Shown piece after piece: positions 7,768-16,618 of a DNA stretch of 64,000 nucleotides. Below the pieces are notes generated by a model. The model had not been told where the DNA came from and did not search any database. It saw only the letters and a list, made by a program, of their open reading frames with translations. A program made the translations under genes and the position numbers. Positions within the stretch are counted from its first letter, which is position 1. Every line of letters starts with the position of its first letter. Origin of the DNA: Streptomyces coeruleorubidus (GTDB lineage: Bacteria; Actinomycetota; Actinomycetes; Streptomycetales; Streptomycetaceae); assembly GCF_028885415.1 (NCBI RefSeq), contig NZ_CP118527.1:8804001-8868000 (forward strand), given 5' to 3'.

Positions 7768-9291
7768 TCACTCGGTTCCTTCCATGGCGTGCACGAGCGC
7801 GGACTCGGTGATGTCCCGGCCGCTGATCTCCCGCGCGATCCGGCCGTCCCGCACCACCAGGACGCGGGTGCACAGCGCGAGCAGGTCCTGCGTGTCGGAG
7901 GAGGACACGAGGACGCCCATGCCCTCGTCGGCCTGACGCTCTATCAGGTCGTACAGCTGAAGGCGGGTGGCGATGTCCACGCCCGCCGTGGGTTCGCACA
8001 GCGCCAGGACCGGCGGCCGCCCGGCCAGGCAGCGGGCCATGACGACCTTCTGCTGGTTGCCGCCGCTCAGCGTGGTGATCCGGACCCCGGGCCCGGCCGT
8101 ACGCACCCCGACCCGCCGTATCCAGTCCTGCGCCAGGGCGGACTCGCGCCGTCGGCGCAGCCGCCCGGAAGGGGAACGCAGCCGGTCCAGGAGCGGCAGG
8201 GTGAGGTTTTCGCCGACCGAGAAGTCTCCGATCACTCCCTCGCCCGCCCGGTCCGCCGGGACCAGGGGAAGGCCCAGACCGCCGGCGTCACGCGCCTCGG
8301 TCCACCGCTCGGAGCGTTCCGGCAGCCGCAGCCTGCCGCTCACCCGCCCGGCATGGGCGCCGCACACCGCGTACGGCACGATCTCGTGGCCGGAGCCGAC
8401 CAGGCCGGTGATGCCCAGGCGCTCGCCCCCGGCCAGGTCGAAGCCGACTCCCCGCAGTGGCCCGGCCCACAGGTCGCGGACCTCCAGCACGGGGTCGGCA
8501 GGGCCGGAAGGAGGTGCAGGACGGTGGGTGGTCTCCATGTCCTCGCCCGCCATCAGCTCCGCCAGCAGGCGCGGAGTGAGTTCGGCGACCGGACGGGTAG
8601 CGATCCGGCGCCCGCCGCGGATCACGGTGACCCGGTCGGCGAGAGCGAAGATCTCGTCCATCCGGTGCGAGACGTACAGGACACCGGCGCCGGCGTCGCG
8701 GACCTCCCGCACGATGTCGAAGAGGCGGGCCACCTCGCCGGGCGGGAGTACGGCGGTGGGCTCGTCGAGCACCAGGACCCCGCGGCGGCCCTCCCAGCCC
8801 TGCAGTGCGGCGGCGATGGCCACCACCGTGCGCTGGACGGGGGTCGCCGTCGCCAGGGGCTTGCGTACGTCGATGCCGAGGCCGAACCGTTCGACGAGGG
8901 CGCTGGTCCGCCTCTCCATCTCCGGCCAGCGGATGTTGCCGAAGGCCGTGCGGGCGAAGCCGTGGCTGAGCGCGAGGTTGTCGATGGCGCTCAGCTCGCC
9001 CACCAGACCCAGCTCCTGGTGGACGAAGCGCAGTCGGTCGTGGCGGGAAGCCGTGACCTGGCCGAGGTCGAAGGGCTCGCTGTCGAGTTCGGCCACCGCA
9101 CCCGGCTCGGCGTGGTGGTAGCCGGCGAGGATCTTGATGAGGGTGGACTTGCCGGAGCCGTTGGGGCCGATCAGGGCGTGGATCTCGCCGGGCATGACCT
9201 CGAGATCGACGTCCTTCAGCGCCTGGGTGCCGCCGAATCTCTTCGACAGGGCGGCCACCCGCAGCACCGGCCCGGTCAACTCAGTCCCCAC
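7768..9291 (-). CDS. ABC transporter ATP-binding protein, RbsA type (two ATPase domains)
   Basis: Tandem ATPase of 507 residues energising the RbsC-type permease. Domain 1 has the Walker A GPNGSGKST near residue 42 and Walker B VLVLDEPTAVL near 175. Domain 2 has the signature LSGGNQQKVVMARCL near 410 and LALCEPTAGVDI. Two positions are degenerate: the domain 1 signature (TATPVQRTVVAIA) and the domain 2 Walker A (GLVGSGHEI). The latter is common in this family. The GTG start at 9291 overlaps the end of the binding-protein gene by 16 nt, and the stop is 1 nt from the permease start. Confidence 0.93.
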   Translation of the reverse strand: MGTELTGPVLRVAALSKRFGGTQALKDVDLEVMPGEIHALIGPNGSGKSTLIKILAGYHHAEPGAVAELDSEPFDLGQVTASRHDRLRFVHQELGLVGELSAIDNLALSHGFARTAFGNIRWPEMERRTSALVERFGLGIDVRKPLATATPVQRTVVAIAAALQGWEGRRGVLVLDEPTAVLPPGEVARLFDIVREVRDAGAGVLYVSHRMDEIFALADRVTVIRGGRRIATRPVAELTPRLLAELMAGEDMETTHRPAPPSGPADPVLEVRDLWAGPLRGVGFDLAGGERLGITGLVGSGHEIVPYAVCGAHAGRVSGRLRLPERSERWTEARDAGGLGLPLVPADRAGEGVIGDFSVGENLTLPLLDRLRSPSGRLRRRRESALAQDWIRRVGVRTAGPGVRITTLSGGNQQKVVMARCLAGRPPVLALCEPTAGVDIATRLQLYDLIERQADEGMGVLVSSSDTQDLLALCTRVLVVRDGRIAREISGRDITESALVHAMEGTE

Positions 9292-10418
9292 AGCGCCTTG
9301 AACTGCTTCCGGTAGTCCTCGACGATCGGGAAGTCGCCGTCGGCGGAGGGCAGGTTGTCCTTGGTGACGAGCATGTTGGGCAGCGCCGCCTTCTGGTCCA
9401 CGGCCATGGGCTGGCCGGTGAAGTGCCGGGCGAGTGCGTCGGCCTGGAGCCAGGCCGTCTCGTGCGAGTTCAGCGCCATCGCGCCGTCGGTGAGACCGCT
9501 CTGGATGTACTGGTAGTTCTGCGCGTCACCGACGTTGACGACGATGTGCTTGCCGGTGATCCCGGCGGTCTTCAGCGCGGCCGGCACGCCGACGTTGAGC
9601 AGGCCCAGGGAGAAGACGACATGGGTCACCTTCGGGTGCGACCGGAGGTACGAAACCACGCGGTCCGGCATGTCCTTGCCCACCGCGGTGATCGGCACGT
9701 CGACGTTGTCCAGCGCGCAACCGGCGCACCATTCCTCGTACTTGGCCGCGAAGGAGTCCTTGACGGGCTTGAGGATCGTGTAGGCCGGCAGATCGAAGTA
9801 GACGGTGTTCGCCTTGGCGCCGCTGTTCGACACCACCCATGAGGCGAGCATCTGGCCCTGGACGCCGACGTCCTTCGGCCCGTTCTTCAGCAGGGAGATG
9901 CCGTCGCCCGTCACGTCGTCGGCGTTCGACTGGATGACGGGGATGCCGGCCGCCTTCAGCTGTGCCAGCTGCTTCGCGTAGACGGCACGGGGGAAACCGG
10001 AGGCGACGACGGCGTCCGGCTTGTCGCGTACGGCCTGCTCGTAGGCGGCCTGGACGGACTCCGGAGTGCCCTGGGTGGCGATCTGCTTGACCTGCCAGCC
10101 GAGTTCCTTCGCGGCCTCGGTGAAGAAGTCGGCGAGGTCCTTGCAGGACTGGACGCCGCAGAGGATGAAGTCGATCTTCTTGCCCTTGGGGATCGCCTTG
10201 CCCACGGGCTCGGTCACGGAGATCGTGGTCGGGCGCTCGGAGTACTTCGCCAGGGCTGCGCGGGCCGCCGTCAGGCCGGGGGAGCCGGGCACACCCGCCT
10301 GTGTCGAGTCGGCAGCCGGAGTGGCGCCGGTGCCGCATGCCGCCAGGGCGAGCAGGGCGGTGAGGGGAAGGAACGCGGTCAGGGCGCGGCGGACCGCGCG
10401 ACGGGGTCTGGAACTCAT
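9276..10418 (-). CDS. ABC transporter substrate-binding lipoprotein (periplasmic-binding-protein type 1)
   Basis: Secreted, lipid-anchored solute receptor of 380 residues. An arginine-rich N-terminus and hydrophobic stretch end in the lipobox LALAAC, placing the lipidated cysteine near residue 28. The mature part has the Peripla_BP_4 layout: KIDFILCGVQSCKDLADFF, a NADDV segment and GTPESVQAAYEQAV. It is the first gene of the importer operon and overlaps the ATPase gene by 16 nt. The 234-nt gap to the divergent Rieske gene holds one good and one weak copy of the island operator. Mature cysteine pairs (CGVQSC, CAGC) may form disulfides. The ligand is unknown. Confidence 0.92.
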   Translation of the reverse strand: MSSRPRRAVRRALTAFLPLTALLALAACGTGATPAADSTQAGVPGSPGLTAARAALAKYSERPTTISVTEPVGKAIPKGKKIDFILCGVQSCKDLADFFTEAAKELGWQVKQIATQGTPESVQAAYEQAVRDKPDAVVASGFPRAVYAKQLAQLKAAGIPVIQSNADDVTGDGISLLKNGPKDVGVQGQMLASWVVSNSGAKANTVYFDLPAYTILKPVKDSFAAKYEEWCAGCALDNVDVPITAVGKDMPDRVVSYLRSHPKVTHVVFSLGLLNVGVPAALKTAGITGKHIVVNVGDAQNYQYIQSGLTDGAMALNSHETAWLQADALARHFTGQPMAVDQKAALPNMLVTKDNLPSADGDFPIVEDYRKQFKALWGLS

Positions 10419-10446
10419 CGTTGAGCACTCCCGTGGTGTGACGGAG

Positions 10447-10469
10447 AAACTTATGAGGCACTACAGCCT
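10447..10469. promoter_or_regulatory. Weak candidate island operator upstream of the ABC importer
   Basis: AAACTT, 11 bases, then CAGCCT, about 30 nt upstream of the binding-protein start. The ACT/AG core and spacing fit the island motif, but the outer bases do not. A separate short inverted repeat, GAGGC and GCCTC, overlaps it. Listed because it would account for control of the transporter operon. Confidence 0.25.
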
Positions 10470-10615
10470 CAAGTGGGTCGGAGTGTGGCATGCCCCAGCG
10501 GGCTTGGGGAGAGGGCTACCGCAAGATATTCCGGAACAACGCTGCGAAAACGCGGTGACCTCGGAAGGTGTGGAGATCGTCCGCTGGCGCGAGTATTGCT
10601 CCTGACTGCCAGCGG

Positions 10616-10638
10616 TAACTACACTCACTCTAAAGTTT
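10616..10638. promoter_or_regulatory. Candidate island operator, site 2
   Basis: TAACTA, 11 bases, then AAGTTT; the inner AACT/AGTT arms are exact inverted repeats. It lies directly upstream of the Rieske oxygenase Shine-Dalgarno (GGAGGAG at 10644-10650), where a bound repressor would block transcription of the oxygenase operon. Confidence 0.5.
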
Positions 10639-10652
10639 CTGCCGGAGGAGAG

Positions 10653-12062
10653 ATGATGGACGAAACGTCGGAGCCGGCCACGGCGCGGTGCCCCGGGCCC
10701 AGCGTCCAGGACTACCTCGACCAGGACAGCCGCCCCGTTCCCGCCGCCCTGAGGTACGAGCGCAACGACTACCTCGGCAGCGAGGACATCGACACCGCCC
10801 GTTTCACCTCCCGCGAGTGGGCCGAACGCGAGATGCGGCAGGTCTGGCGGCGCGTCTGGCAGTTCGCCTGCCTGGAGAGCGAGATCCCCGAGGTCGGCGA
10901 CCACGAGGTCTACGAGATCGGCGACGACTCCCTGATCGTCGTCCGCACGGCTCCCGACGAGATCCGCGCCTTCGTCAACGTCTGCCTGCACCGCGGACGC
11001 AAACTGCGCACCGGCGGCGGCAACGTCAGCGAGTTCCGCTGCTCGTTCCACGGCTTCGCCTGGAACCTCGACGGCACGATGCAGACCCCGCCCTGCGCCT
11101 GGGACTTCCCGCACGTCACCCGGGAGAAGTTCGCCCTCCCCGAGGCCCAGGTGGGCACCTGGCGCGGCTTCGTCTTCATCAACATGGACCCGTACGCCGA
11201 GTCCTTCGACAGCTACCGCGGCACCTTCGACGACTACTACGTCTGGCCGCTGGAGAACCGCTACAAGTCCCTGCACATCGGCAAGGTGCTGCCCTGCAAC
11301 TGGAAGATCGCGCAGGACGCGTTCATCGAGTCCTTCCATGTGATCGCCACACATCCGCAGATGCTGCCGTGGCTCGCCGACGCCAACTCGCAGTACGACG
11401 TCATGGCGGACCAGCCGAACTGGAACCGGATGATCAACATCCAGGGTGCGCCCAGCCCGCACGTGGCGGACTCGGTCACGGAGGAGGACGTCCTGGAGTC
11501 CTTCTACGACTCGCGCTCGTTCTATGCCGCCGCCCAGGGCCGTGACCTGGTGATGCAGGAGGGTGACGAACTGCCGGCGATCCCGCCCGGCGGCACCGCC
11601 CGTCAGGTCCTCGCCGCGCGGATGCGCGAGCAACTGGCGGCCACCTCGCAGCAGGACTTCTCACAGACCCCCGACACCGAACTGCTGGACGCCATCAACT
11701 ACTTGCTGTTCCCCAATTTCAACCCCTGGGGCGGCGCCAAGTCGAACATCATCTACCGGTTCCGGCCCAACGGCCTCGACCCCGACTCCTGCACCGCCGA
11801 GATCATCTTCATGTCGTCCCCGAAGCAGCCCGGAGAGACGCCGCCCCCGGCGAAGATCCGCTGGGTGCCCGAGGACACGCTCTTCGCCGACATCCCCGAA
11901 CTCGGCGTGCTCGGCCCCGTCTTCGACCAGGACTGCGAGAACCTGCCCTACGTCCAGCAGGGCCTGAAGGCGATGCGCAAGCCGGGCATCACCCTGGCGA
12001 ACTACCAGGAGAGCCGCATCCGCCACTTCAATCAGACGCTCGACCAGTGGATGAGCAGGTGA
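10653..12062 (+). CDS. Rieske non-heme iron oxygenase, alpha subunit
   Basis: Aromatic-ring-hydroxylating-type oxygenase of 469 residues. The Rieske cluster ligands are C111 and H113 (CLHRG) and C130 and H133 (CSFHGFAW). The mononuclear iron site is in the C-terminal SRPBCC-like domain, with NWKIAQDAFIESFHVIATH giving the H-x4-H pair. The ATG at 10653 (or 10656) follows GGAGGAG; longer in-frame starts have no such signal. Its stop overlaps the GTGA start of a ferredoxin, its likely electron donor. No beta subunit is nearby, so an alpha-only (homotrimeric) enzyme is expected. It could hydroxylate a ring, demethylate or oxidise a side chain; sequence alone does not decide. Confidence 0.94.
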   Translation: MMDETSEPATARCPGPSVQDYLDQDSRPVPAALRYERNDYLGSEDIDTARFTSREWAEREMRQVWRRVWQFACLESEIPEVGDHEVYEIGDDSLIVVRTAPDEIRAFVNVCLHRGRKLRTGGGNVSEFRCSFHGFAWNLDGTMQTPPCAWDFPHVTREKFALPEAQVGTWRGFVFINMDPYAESFDSYRGTFDDYYVWPLENRYKSLHIGKVLPCNWKIAQDAFIESFHVIATHPQMLPWLADANSQYDVMADQPNWNRMINIQGAPSPHVADSVTEEDVLESFYDSRSFYAAAQGRDLVMQEGDELPAIPPGGTARQVLAARMREQLAATSQQDFSQTPDTELLDAINYLLFPNFNPWGGAKSNIIYRFRPNGLDPDSCTAEIIFMSSPKQPGETPPPAKIRWVPEDTLFADIPELGVLGPVFDQDCENLPYVQQGLKAMRKPGITLANYQESRIRHFNQTLDQWMSR

Positions 12063-12373
12063 CCCACCGGGTGGCGGTCAGACCCTCCGGCGTCGAGCTC
12101 GAAGTCCTCGACGGCGAGGACCTGTTCACCGCCGCCCGGCGGCTCGGCTACCGCTGGCCCACCGTCTGCGGCGGCAAGGGAACCTGTCGTACCTGCTTCG
12201 TCCAGGTCGAGGAGGGCGCCGAGAACTGTTCCCCCGTGGGCCCGCTGGAACGCGAGGGCATCGAGGCCCTGCGCAGACCGGTGGACGGCCTGACCCGGCT
12301 CGCCTGCCGGCTCCGGGTCGAGGGCCCGGTGACCGTGACCAAGCGCGGCGTACGCCGCCGAGTGCAGGAGTGA
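12059..12373 (+). CDS. 2Fe-2S ferredoxin
   Basis: Plant-type [2Fe-2S] ferredoxin of 104 residues. The cluster cysteines are C37, C43 and C46 (CGGKGTCRTC) plus C83 (LACRL), giving the C-x5-C-x2-C-x36-C pattern. The GTG at 12059 overlaps the oxygenase stop (GTGA); an alternative GTG at 12047 adds four residues. It should pass electrons to the upstream Rieske oxygenase. No dedicated ferredoxin reductase lies nearby, so a chromosomal one is probably used, unless the MDR-type reductase two genes on has that role, which is unlikely because it is not a flavoprotein family. Confidence 0.93.
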   Translation: MTHRVAVRPSGVELEVLDGEDLFTAARRLGYRWPTVCGGKGTCRTCFVQVEEGAENCSPVGPLEREGIEALRRPVDGLTRLACRLRVEGPVTVTKRGVRRRVQE

Positions 12374-12380
12374 GGCTCTC

Positions 12381-12596
12381 ATGTCCAAGCAAGCGATCCA
12401 CCCTCTGACCGGGCATGTGTACCGGCTCAGGGAGGACGGACTGGTCGAGGTGACCGATCCCAGGACGGGGGCGCAGGGCGTCTTCGACTTCCAGGCCCGG
12501 TGGCAGTCGGGCGAACTGCGCCACGCCGACCTCCAGATGGCCGGCTGGGTAGGCCGCCTCGCCCGTCGGCGCGCCACCCGGCAGCCGGAGGAGTGA
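12381..12596 (+). CDS. Small unknown protein of the Rieske operon
   Basis: A 71-residue protein of no family I recognise. It begins MSKQAIHPLTGHVYRLREDG, has a short beta-rich N-terminal half (LVEVTDPRTGAQGVFDFQ) and ends in a basic tail (RLARRRATRQPEE). There is no signal peptide, membrane segment or cysteine. It starts 7 nt after the ferredoxin stop and is followed 5 nt later by a reductase gene, so it is firmly inside the operon. A small accessory or substrate-gating subunit of the oxygenase is the simplest idea, but this is inference from position only. Confidence 0.7.
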   Translation: MSKQAIHPLTGHVYRLREDGLVEVTDPRTGAQGVFDFQARWQSGELRHADLQMAGWVGRLARRRATRQPEE

Positions 12597-12601
12597 CCCC
12601 C

Positions 12602-13627
<1,026 letters not shown>

Positions 13628-13633
<6 letters not shown>

Positions 13634-13648
13634 AACCGCGCTTCAGCG
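13628..13648. terminator. Stem-loop between convergent genes
   Basis: CGCTGAA, a 7-nt loop, then TTCAGCG. The hairpin overlaps the stop codons of both the MDR reductase (ending 13633) and the convergent monooxygenase (ending 13643), so it could end transcription from both sides. There is no U-run, as is usual in high-GC actinobacteria. Confidence 0.45.
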
Positions 13649-13957
13649 CAGGGGATGTGACGCGGCGACGGTGTGGACCGTCAGCGAGGCCCCGACCCGG
13701 GTCAGCCCCGCGACGGCCGTCCGGAAGTCCTTGATGTGCGCGGTGGCGAAGTGCTCGTCGAGGGCCTGCCGCGAGGTCCAGTGCTCGTACACCCGGATAC
13801 GCCGCACGTCGGTGGGATCGGCGGTCATCGCGTAGTCCAGACAGCCGGGTTCCTCTTCGCGGGTACGCCGGCCCAGCTCGACCAGGGCCGCCAGCACGGT
13901 GTCGCGGTCGCCGGGTTCGTAGTCCATCCAGCCGGTGACGATGATTTCCTCAGCCAT
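13643..13957 (-). CDS. Antibiotic biosynthesis monooxygenase (ABM) domain protein
   Basis: Cofactor-free dimeric alpha+beta-barrel protein of 104 residues, of the putative quinol monooxygenase type. Family features are IIVTGWMDYEPGDRDTVLAAL at the start, EEPGCLDYAMTADP near residue 36, and VYEHWTSRQALDEHFAT near 56. It ends the minus-strand operon that includes the swivel protein, an SDR and the second Rieske oxygenase. A role in oxidising a quinol-like product, or in detoxifying a reactive intermediate, would fit an oxygenase operon. The start ATG at 13957 follows GAAAGGACCACG. Confidence 0.88.
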   Translation of the reverse strand: MAEEIIVTGWMDYEPGDRDTVLAALVELGRRTREEEPGCLDYAMTADPTDVRRIRVYEHWTSRQALDEHFATAHIKDFRTAVAGLTRVGASLTVHTVAASHPLR

Positions 13958-14029
13958 CGTGGTCCTTTCGAGGTCGTGCCCACGGGCCCGTCGCTCCGGT
14001 GCAGAGGAAGCGACGGGCCCGCGGTGTTC

Positions 14030-15766
14030 TCAGATGCCGAGCGGGGCGGGAACACTGTCGACGGTGACCGTGCCCTGCTCACCGTCGACCGTGATCACCA
14101 TGCCGTCCCGCAGCCGTCGCGTCCCGCCCTCGACGGAGATCACGGCCGGGATGCCCAGCTCACGGCAGACCACCACGGCGTGGCTGTTGAGCGCCCCCAC
14201 GTCCACGACGGCAGCGCCGGCGACCAGGAACAGCGGGGTCCAGGCCGCGTCCGTGATCGGCGCGACCAGCACCTCGCCGGGCTCCAGTGCCTCGCACGAA
14301 GCCGGGTCGGTGACCACCCGCACCCTGCCGGTGTACGTGCCGTGGCTGCCGCCGACACCGCCGAGCACATCGCCCTCGACGGCCGCCTCGGTCCGCTCCT
14401 CGGCGCGGCGCGGCCAGGTGTCGATCTCGGTCTGCGCGTCGTCGGCGACGAAGAACGGCGGTTCCAGCTCGTGCAGACCCGCGTACTCCTCGAGCCGCCG
14501 CGCGATGACCGGGCCGAAGGACTCCGGGGCGGCGACATAGCTGTCGAGTTCGGTGTCCAGCAGCATCATCACGTCCTCGGGCCGGGCGAAGAGCCCCGCC
14601 GCGACGCCGCGGCGGCCGAGCTCCCGTACGGCCATGCGGATCTCGTTGACGACGGTGACGCAGTTCGCCTTGGTGCGCTCGCGGGCCGGGATCCACACCC
14701 GGGAGGCGTGCATCCCGGCGTCGAACATCGGCTGCGCCTCCTCGGGCAGCACGGCCCGGATCTCCTCCGCCGTCCGCTCGCGCCCCTCTGTGAGCCGTTT
14801 GCGCCGGGCGGCCGGGGAGTCGTCGTCGGGGCTGTGCCGGATCCGGTCGACAAGGGCCAGCGCCTGGACGGGCGCCGCCTCCCACGACAGCGCGTGGATG
14901 TCCCACTCGTTGGGGCCGCGGTCGCCGGACTCCGCGAGGAACTCCTCGAAGGAGTCACGGAAGGCCTTCACTTCCCCGCTCGCCCCGTCGAGAGCCCGCT
15001 CCGCCGCGGCCGGACCCTGGTCGAAGAGCGCGCTCAGTTCGGCCGAGGCCGCCACCTGGCGGGACAGTGTCCACAGCCCGGTCGACGGGGAGGCGGAGTC
15101 GACGTCGCCGAGACCGCCGATCAGGTCGAGCATGGCGCCGGGGCGGTCCACGCTCGCGCACAGCGGGCCGAGGATGGCCGGCCCGATGGACGCGGGGAGC
15201 GACGACTCGACGTGCCGCTGGAAGGTCGTCTCCACCTCGTCCAGCAACGACCGTGAGTGCGCCACCAGTTCGGCGTCGGACAGCCGCGTCAGATCGGGTC
15301 GCGAGCGGCGCAGCGCGCGCAGCCGTTCCCGGTCGGCGTCGGCCTCCGGGAAGCCGGCCTGGCCGAGCATCCGCTGGAGCGTCGCGCCCGCCTTGGCCGT
15401 CAGCTCCTCGTCCTGGTCGTCCGGGTGCGCCACGTACACCGGCGTGTCGGAGCGCTGACCGACGAAGGCCGCGTCGATCTGGTCCGCGGTCTGGCCCATA
15501 CGGATGCCGAACAGCCGCATGTGGGACAGGTTGAGGTAGAAGTGGCCGCCGAACATGCCGACGAACGGCGGCCGGGGGCCGGTCACCTCCTCCTCGCGGT
15601 AGATGCCGAACCCGACGAAGCCGTGACGCCAGCCCTGCAGGCCCCGTCCCCAGACCAGGGTCCAGCCCAGCGGGCTGGCGGGTTCCGGCAGGGTCTCGCC
15701 CGCGTTGGCCCGGGTGTAGTGCGGCAGCCGCTCACTGCGCTGCCAGTCCGTGATCCAGCTCTTCAT
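14030..15766 (-). CDS. PEP-utilising-enzyme mobile (phosphohistidine swivel) domain protein lacking an ATP-grasp domain
   Basis: A 578-residue protein whose last 90 residues form a PEP-utilising swivel domain. The segments are GGVGGSHGTYTGRVRVV, LVAPITDAAWTPLF, then GALNSHAVVVCRELGIPAVI with the candidate phospho-accepting histidine. The preceding 450 residues are largely helical and resemble the middle part of large swivel proteins such as rifampicin phosphotransferase or PEP synthase. The ATP-grasp kinase domain usual at the N-terminus is missing; instead the protein opens MKSWITDWQRSERLPHYTRANAGE with a tryptophan- and glycine-rich segment. It needs a partner to be phosphorylated; the PPDK-like enzyme at 27-30 kb is one candidate. 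It lies between an SDR and the ABM protein. The substrate is unknown. Confidence 0.82.
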   Translation of the reverse strand: MKSWITDWQRSERLPHYTRANAGETLPEPASPLGWTLVWGRGLQGWRHGFVGFGIYREEEVTGPRPPFVGMFGGHFYLNLSHMRLFGIRMGQTADQIDAAFVGQRSDTPVYVAHPDDQDEELTAKAGATLQRMLGQAGFPEADADRERLRALRRSRPDLTRLSDAELVAHSRSLLDEVETTFQRHVESSLPASIGPAILGPLCASVDRPGAMLDLIGGLGDVDSASPSTGLWTLSRQVAASAELSALFDQGPAAAERALDGASGEVKAFRDSFEEFLAESGDRGPNEWDIHALSWEAAPVQALALVDRIRHSPDDDSPAARRKRLTEGRERTAEEIRAVLPEEAQPMFDAGMHASRVWIPARERTKANCVTVVNEIRMAVRELGRRGVAAGLFARPEDVMMLLDTELDSYVAAPESFGPVIARRLEEYAGLHELEPPFFVADDAQTEIDTWPRRAEERTEAAVEGDVLGGVGGSHGTYTGRVRVVTDPASCEALEPGEVLVAPITDAAWTPLFLVAGAAVVDVGALNSHAVVVCRELGIPAVISVEGGTRRLRDGMVITVDGEQGTVTVDSVPAPLGI

Positions 15767-15797
15767 GACCGAGGTCTCCCGCTGTCCGTACCCGCGC

Positions 15798-16589
15798 CTA
15801 CCACTGCGCTGTTCCGCCGTCGACGCTGATCAGCGTGCCGGTGATACCCGCCCCCGCCTCGCTCGCGAGCAGCGAGGCGACCGCCGCGATCTGCTCCACC
15901 GTGGTGATCTTCTTGGTGGCGGCGTGCTCGGCGAAGCGGCCCAGCCAGTCCTCGTAGGAGATGCCCTCGGCCTCCGCGGCGGCGGGACCCGCGGCCCGCA
16001 TGAGGTCGGTGTCGACGGCGCCGGGGCAGATGGCGTTGCAGGTGATGCCCTGGGTGCCGTACTCGAAGGCGGTCGCCTTGGTCAGGCCGTGGATGGCGTG
16101 CTTGTTGGTGATGTAGTGGCTGATCGCGGGCTTGTTGGCCTGCTTGCCCTCCACCGAGGAAATGTTGATGATGCGGCCCCAACCGCCCTCCAGCATCTTC
16201 GGCAGGGCCCGGCGGGTGCCGTAGAAGTAGCCGTTGACGTTCAGGTTGAGGGCGTCGTGCCAGGCCTCGTCGCTGAGCTGGTGGATCGGGGCGAAGCCGG
16301 AGCTGCCGCCGACGTTGTTGACCCAGATGTCGAGCCTGCCGAAGCGCTCGGCGGCGAAGTCGGCGAGGCCCTCGATGTCCTCCTGACTCTTGGCGTCGCA
16401 GGGGTGGAAGACGGCCCGGTCCCCGGCGTCCATCTCCTCCAGGGCCTGCTTGCCCTTGACCTCGCTGCGGCCGCTGACGACGACCGTGGCGCCGTCGGCC
16501 AGGAAGGCCTCGGCGATGGCGCGGCCGATGCTGCGCGTGCTGCCCGTGATCACCGCGACACGTCCGTCGAGGCTGCCCGTAGCCACCAT
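15798..16589 (-). CDS. SDR family oxidoreductase (3-hydroxybutyrate-dehydrogenase-like)
   Basis: Classical NAD(P)-dependent SDR of 263 residues. The cofactor motif TGSTRSIG is near residue 16, NNVGG near 92, the active-site serine in INISSVEG near 142, and the YITNK pair near 157. The C-terminus VDGGTAQW is typical. The ATG at 16589 with GGGAG upstream is chosen; longer in-frame starts run into the neighbouring Rieske gene. The gap to the Rieske gene is 29 nt and to the swivel gene 31 nt, so these form one operon. A dehydrogenase next to a Rieske enzyme often oxidises the resulting diol or alcohol. Confidence 0.92.
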   Translation of the reverse strand: MVATGSLDGRVAVITGSTRSIGRAIAEAFLADGATVVVSGRSEVKGKQALEEMDAGDRAVFHPCDAKSQEDIEGLADFAAERFGRLDIWVNNVGGSSGFAPIHQLSDEAWHDALNLNVNGYFYGTRRALPKMLEGGWGRIINISSVEGKQANKPAISHYITNKHAIHGLTKATAFEYGTQGITCNAICPGAVDTDLMRAAGPAAAEAEGISYEDWLGRFAEHAATKKITTVEQIAAVASLLASEAGAGITGTLISVDGGTAQW

Positions 16590-16618
16590 GGTGTTCTCCC
16601 GCGAGTCTTGTTGGTTGC

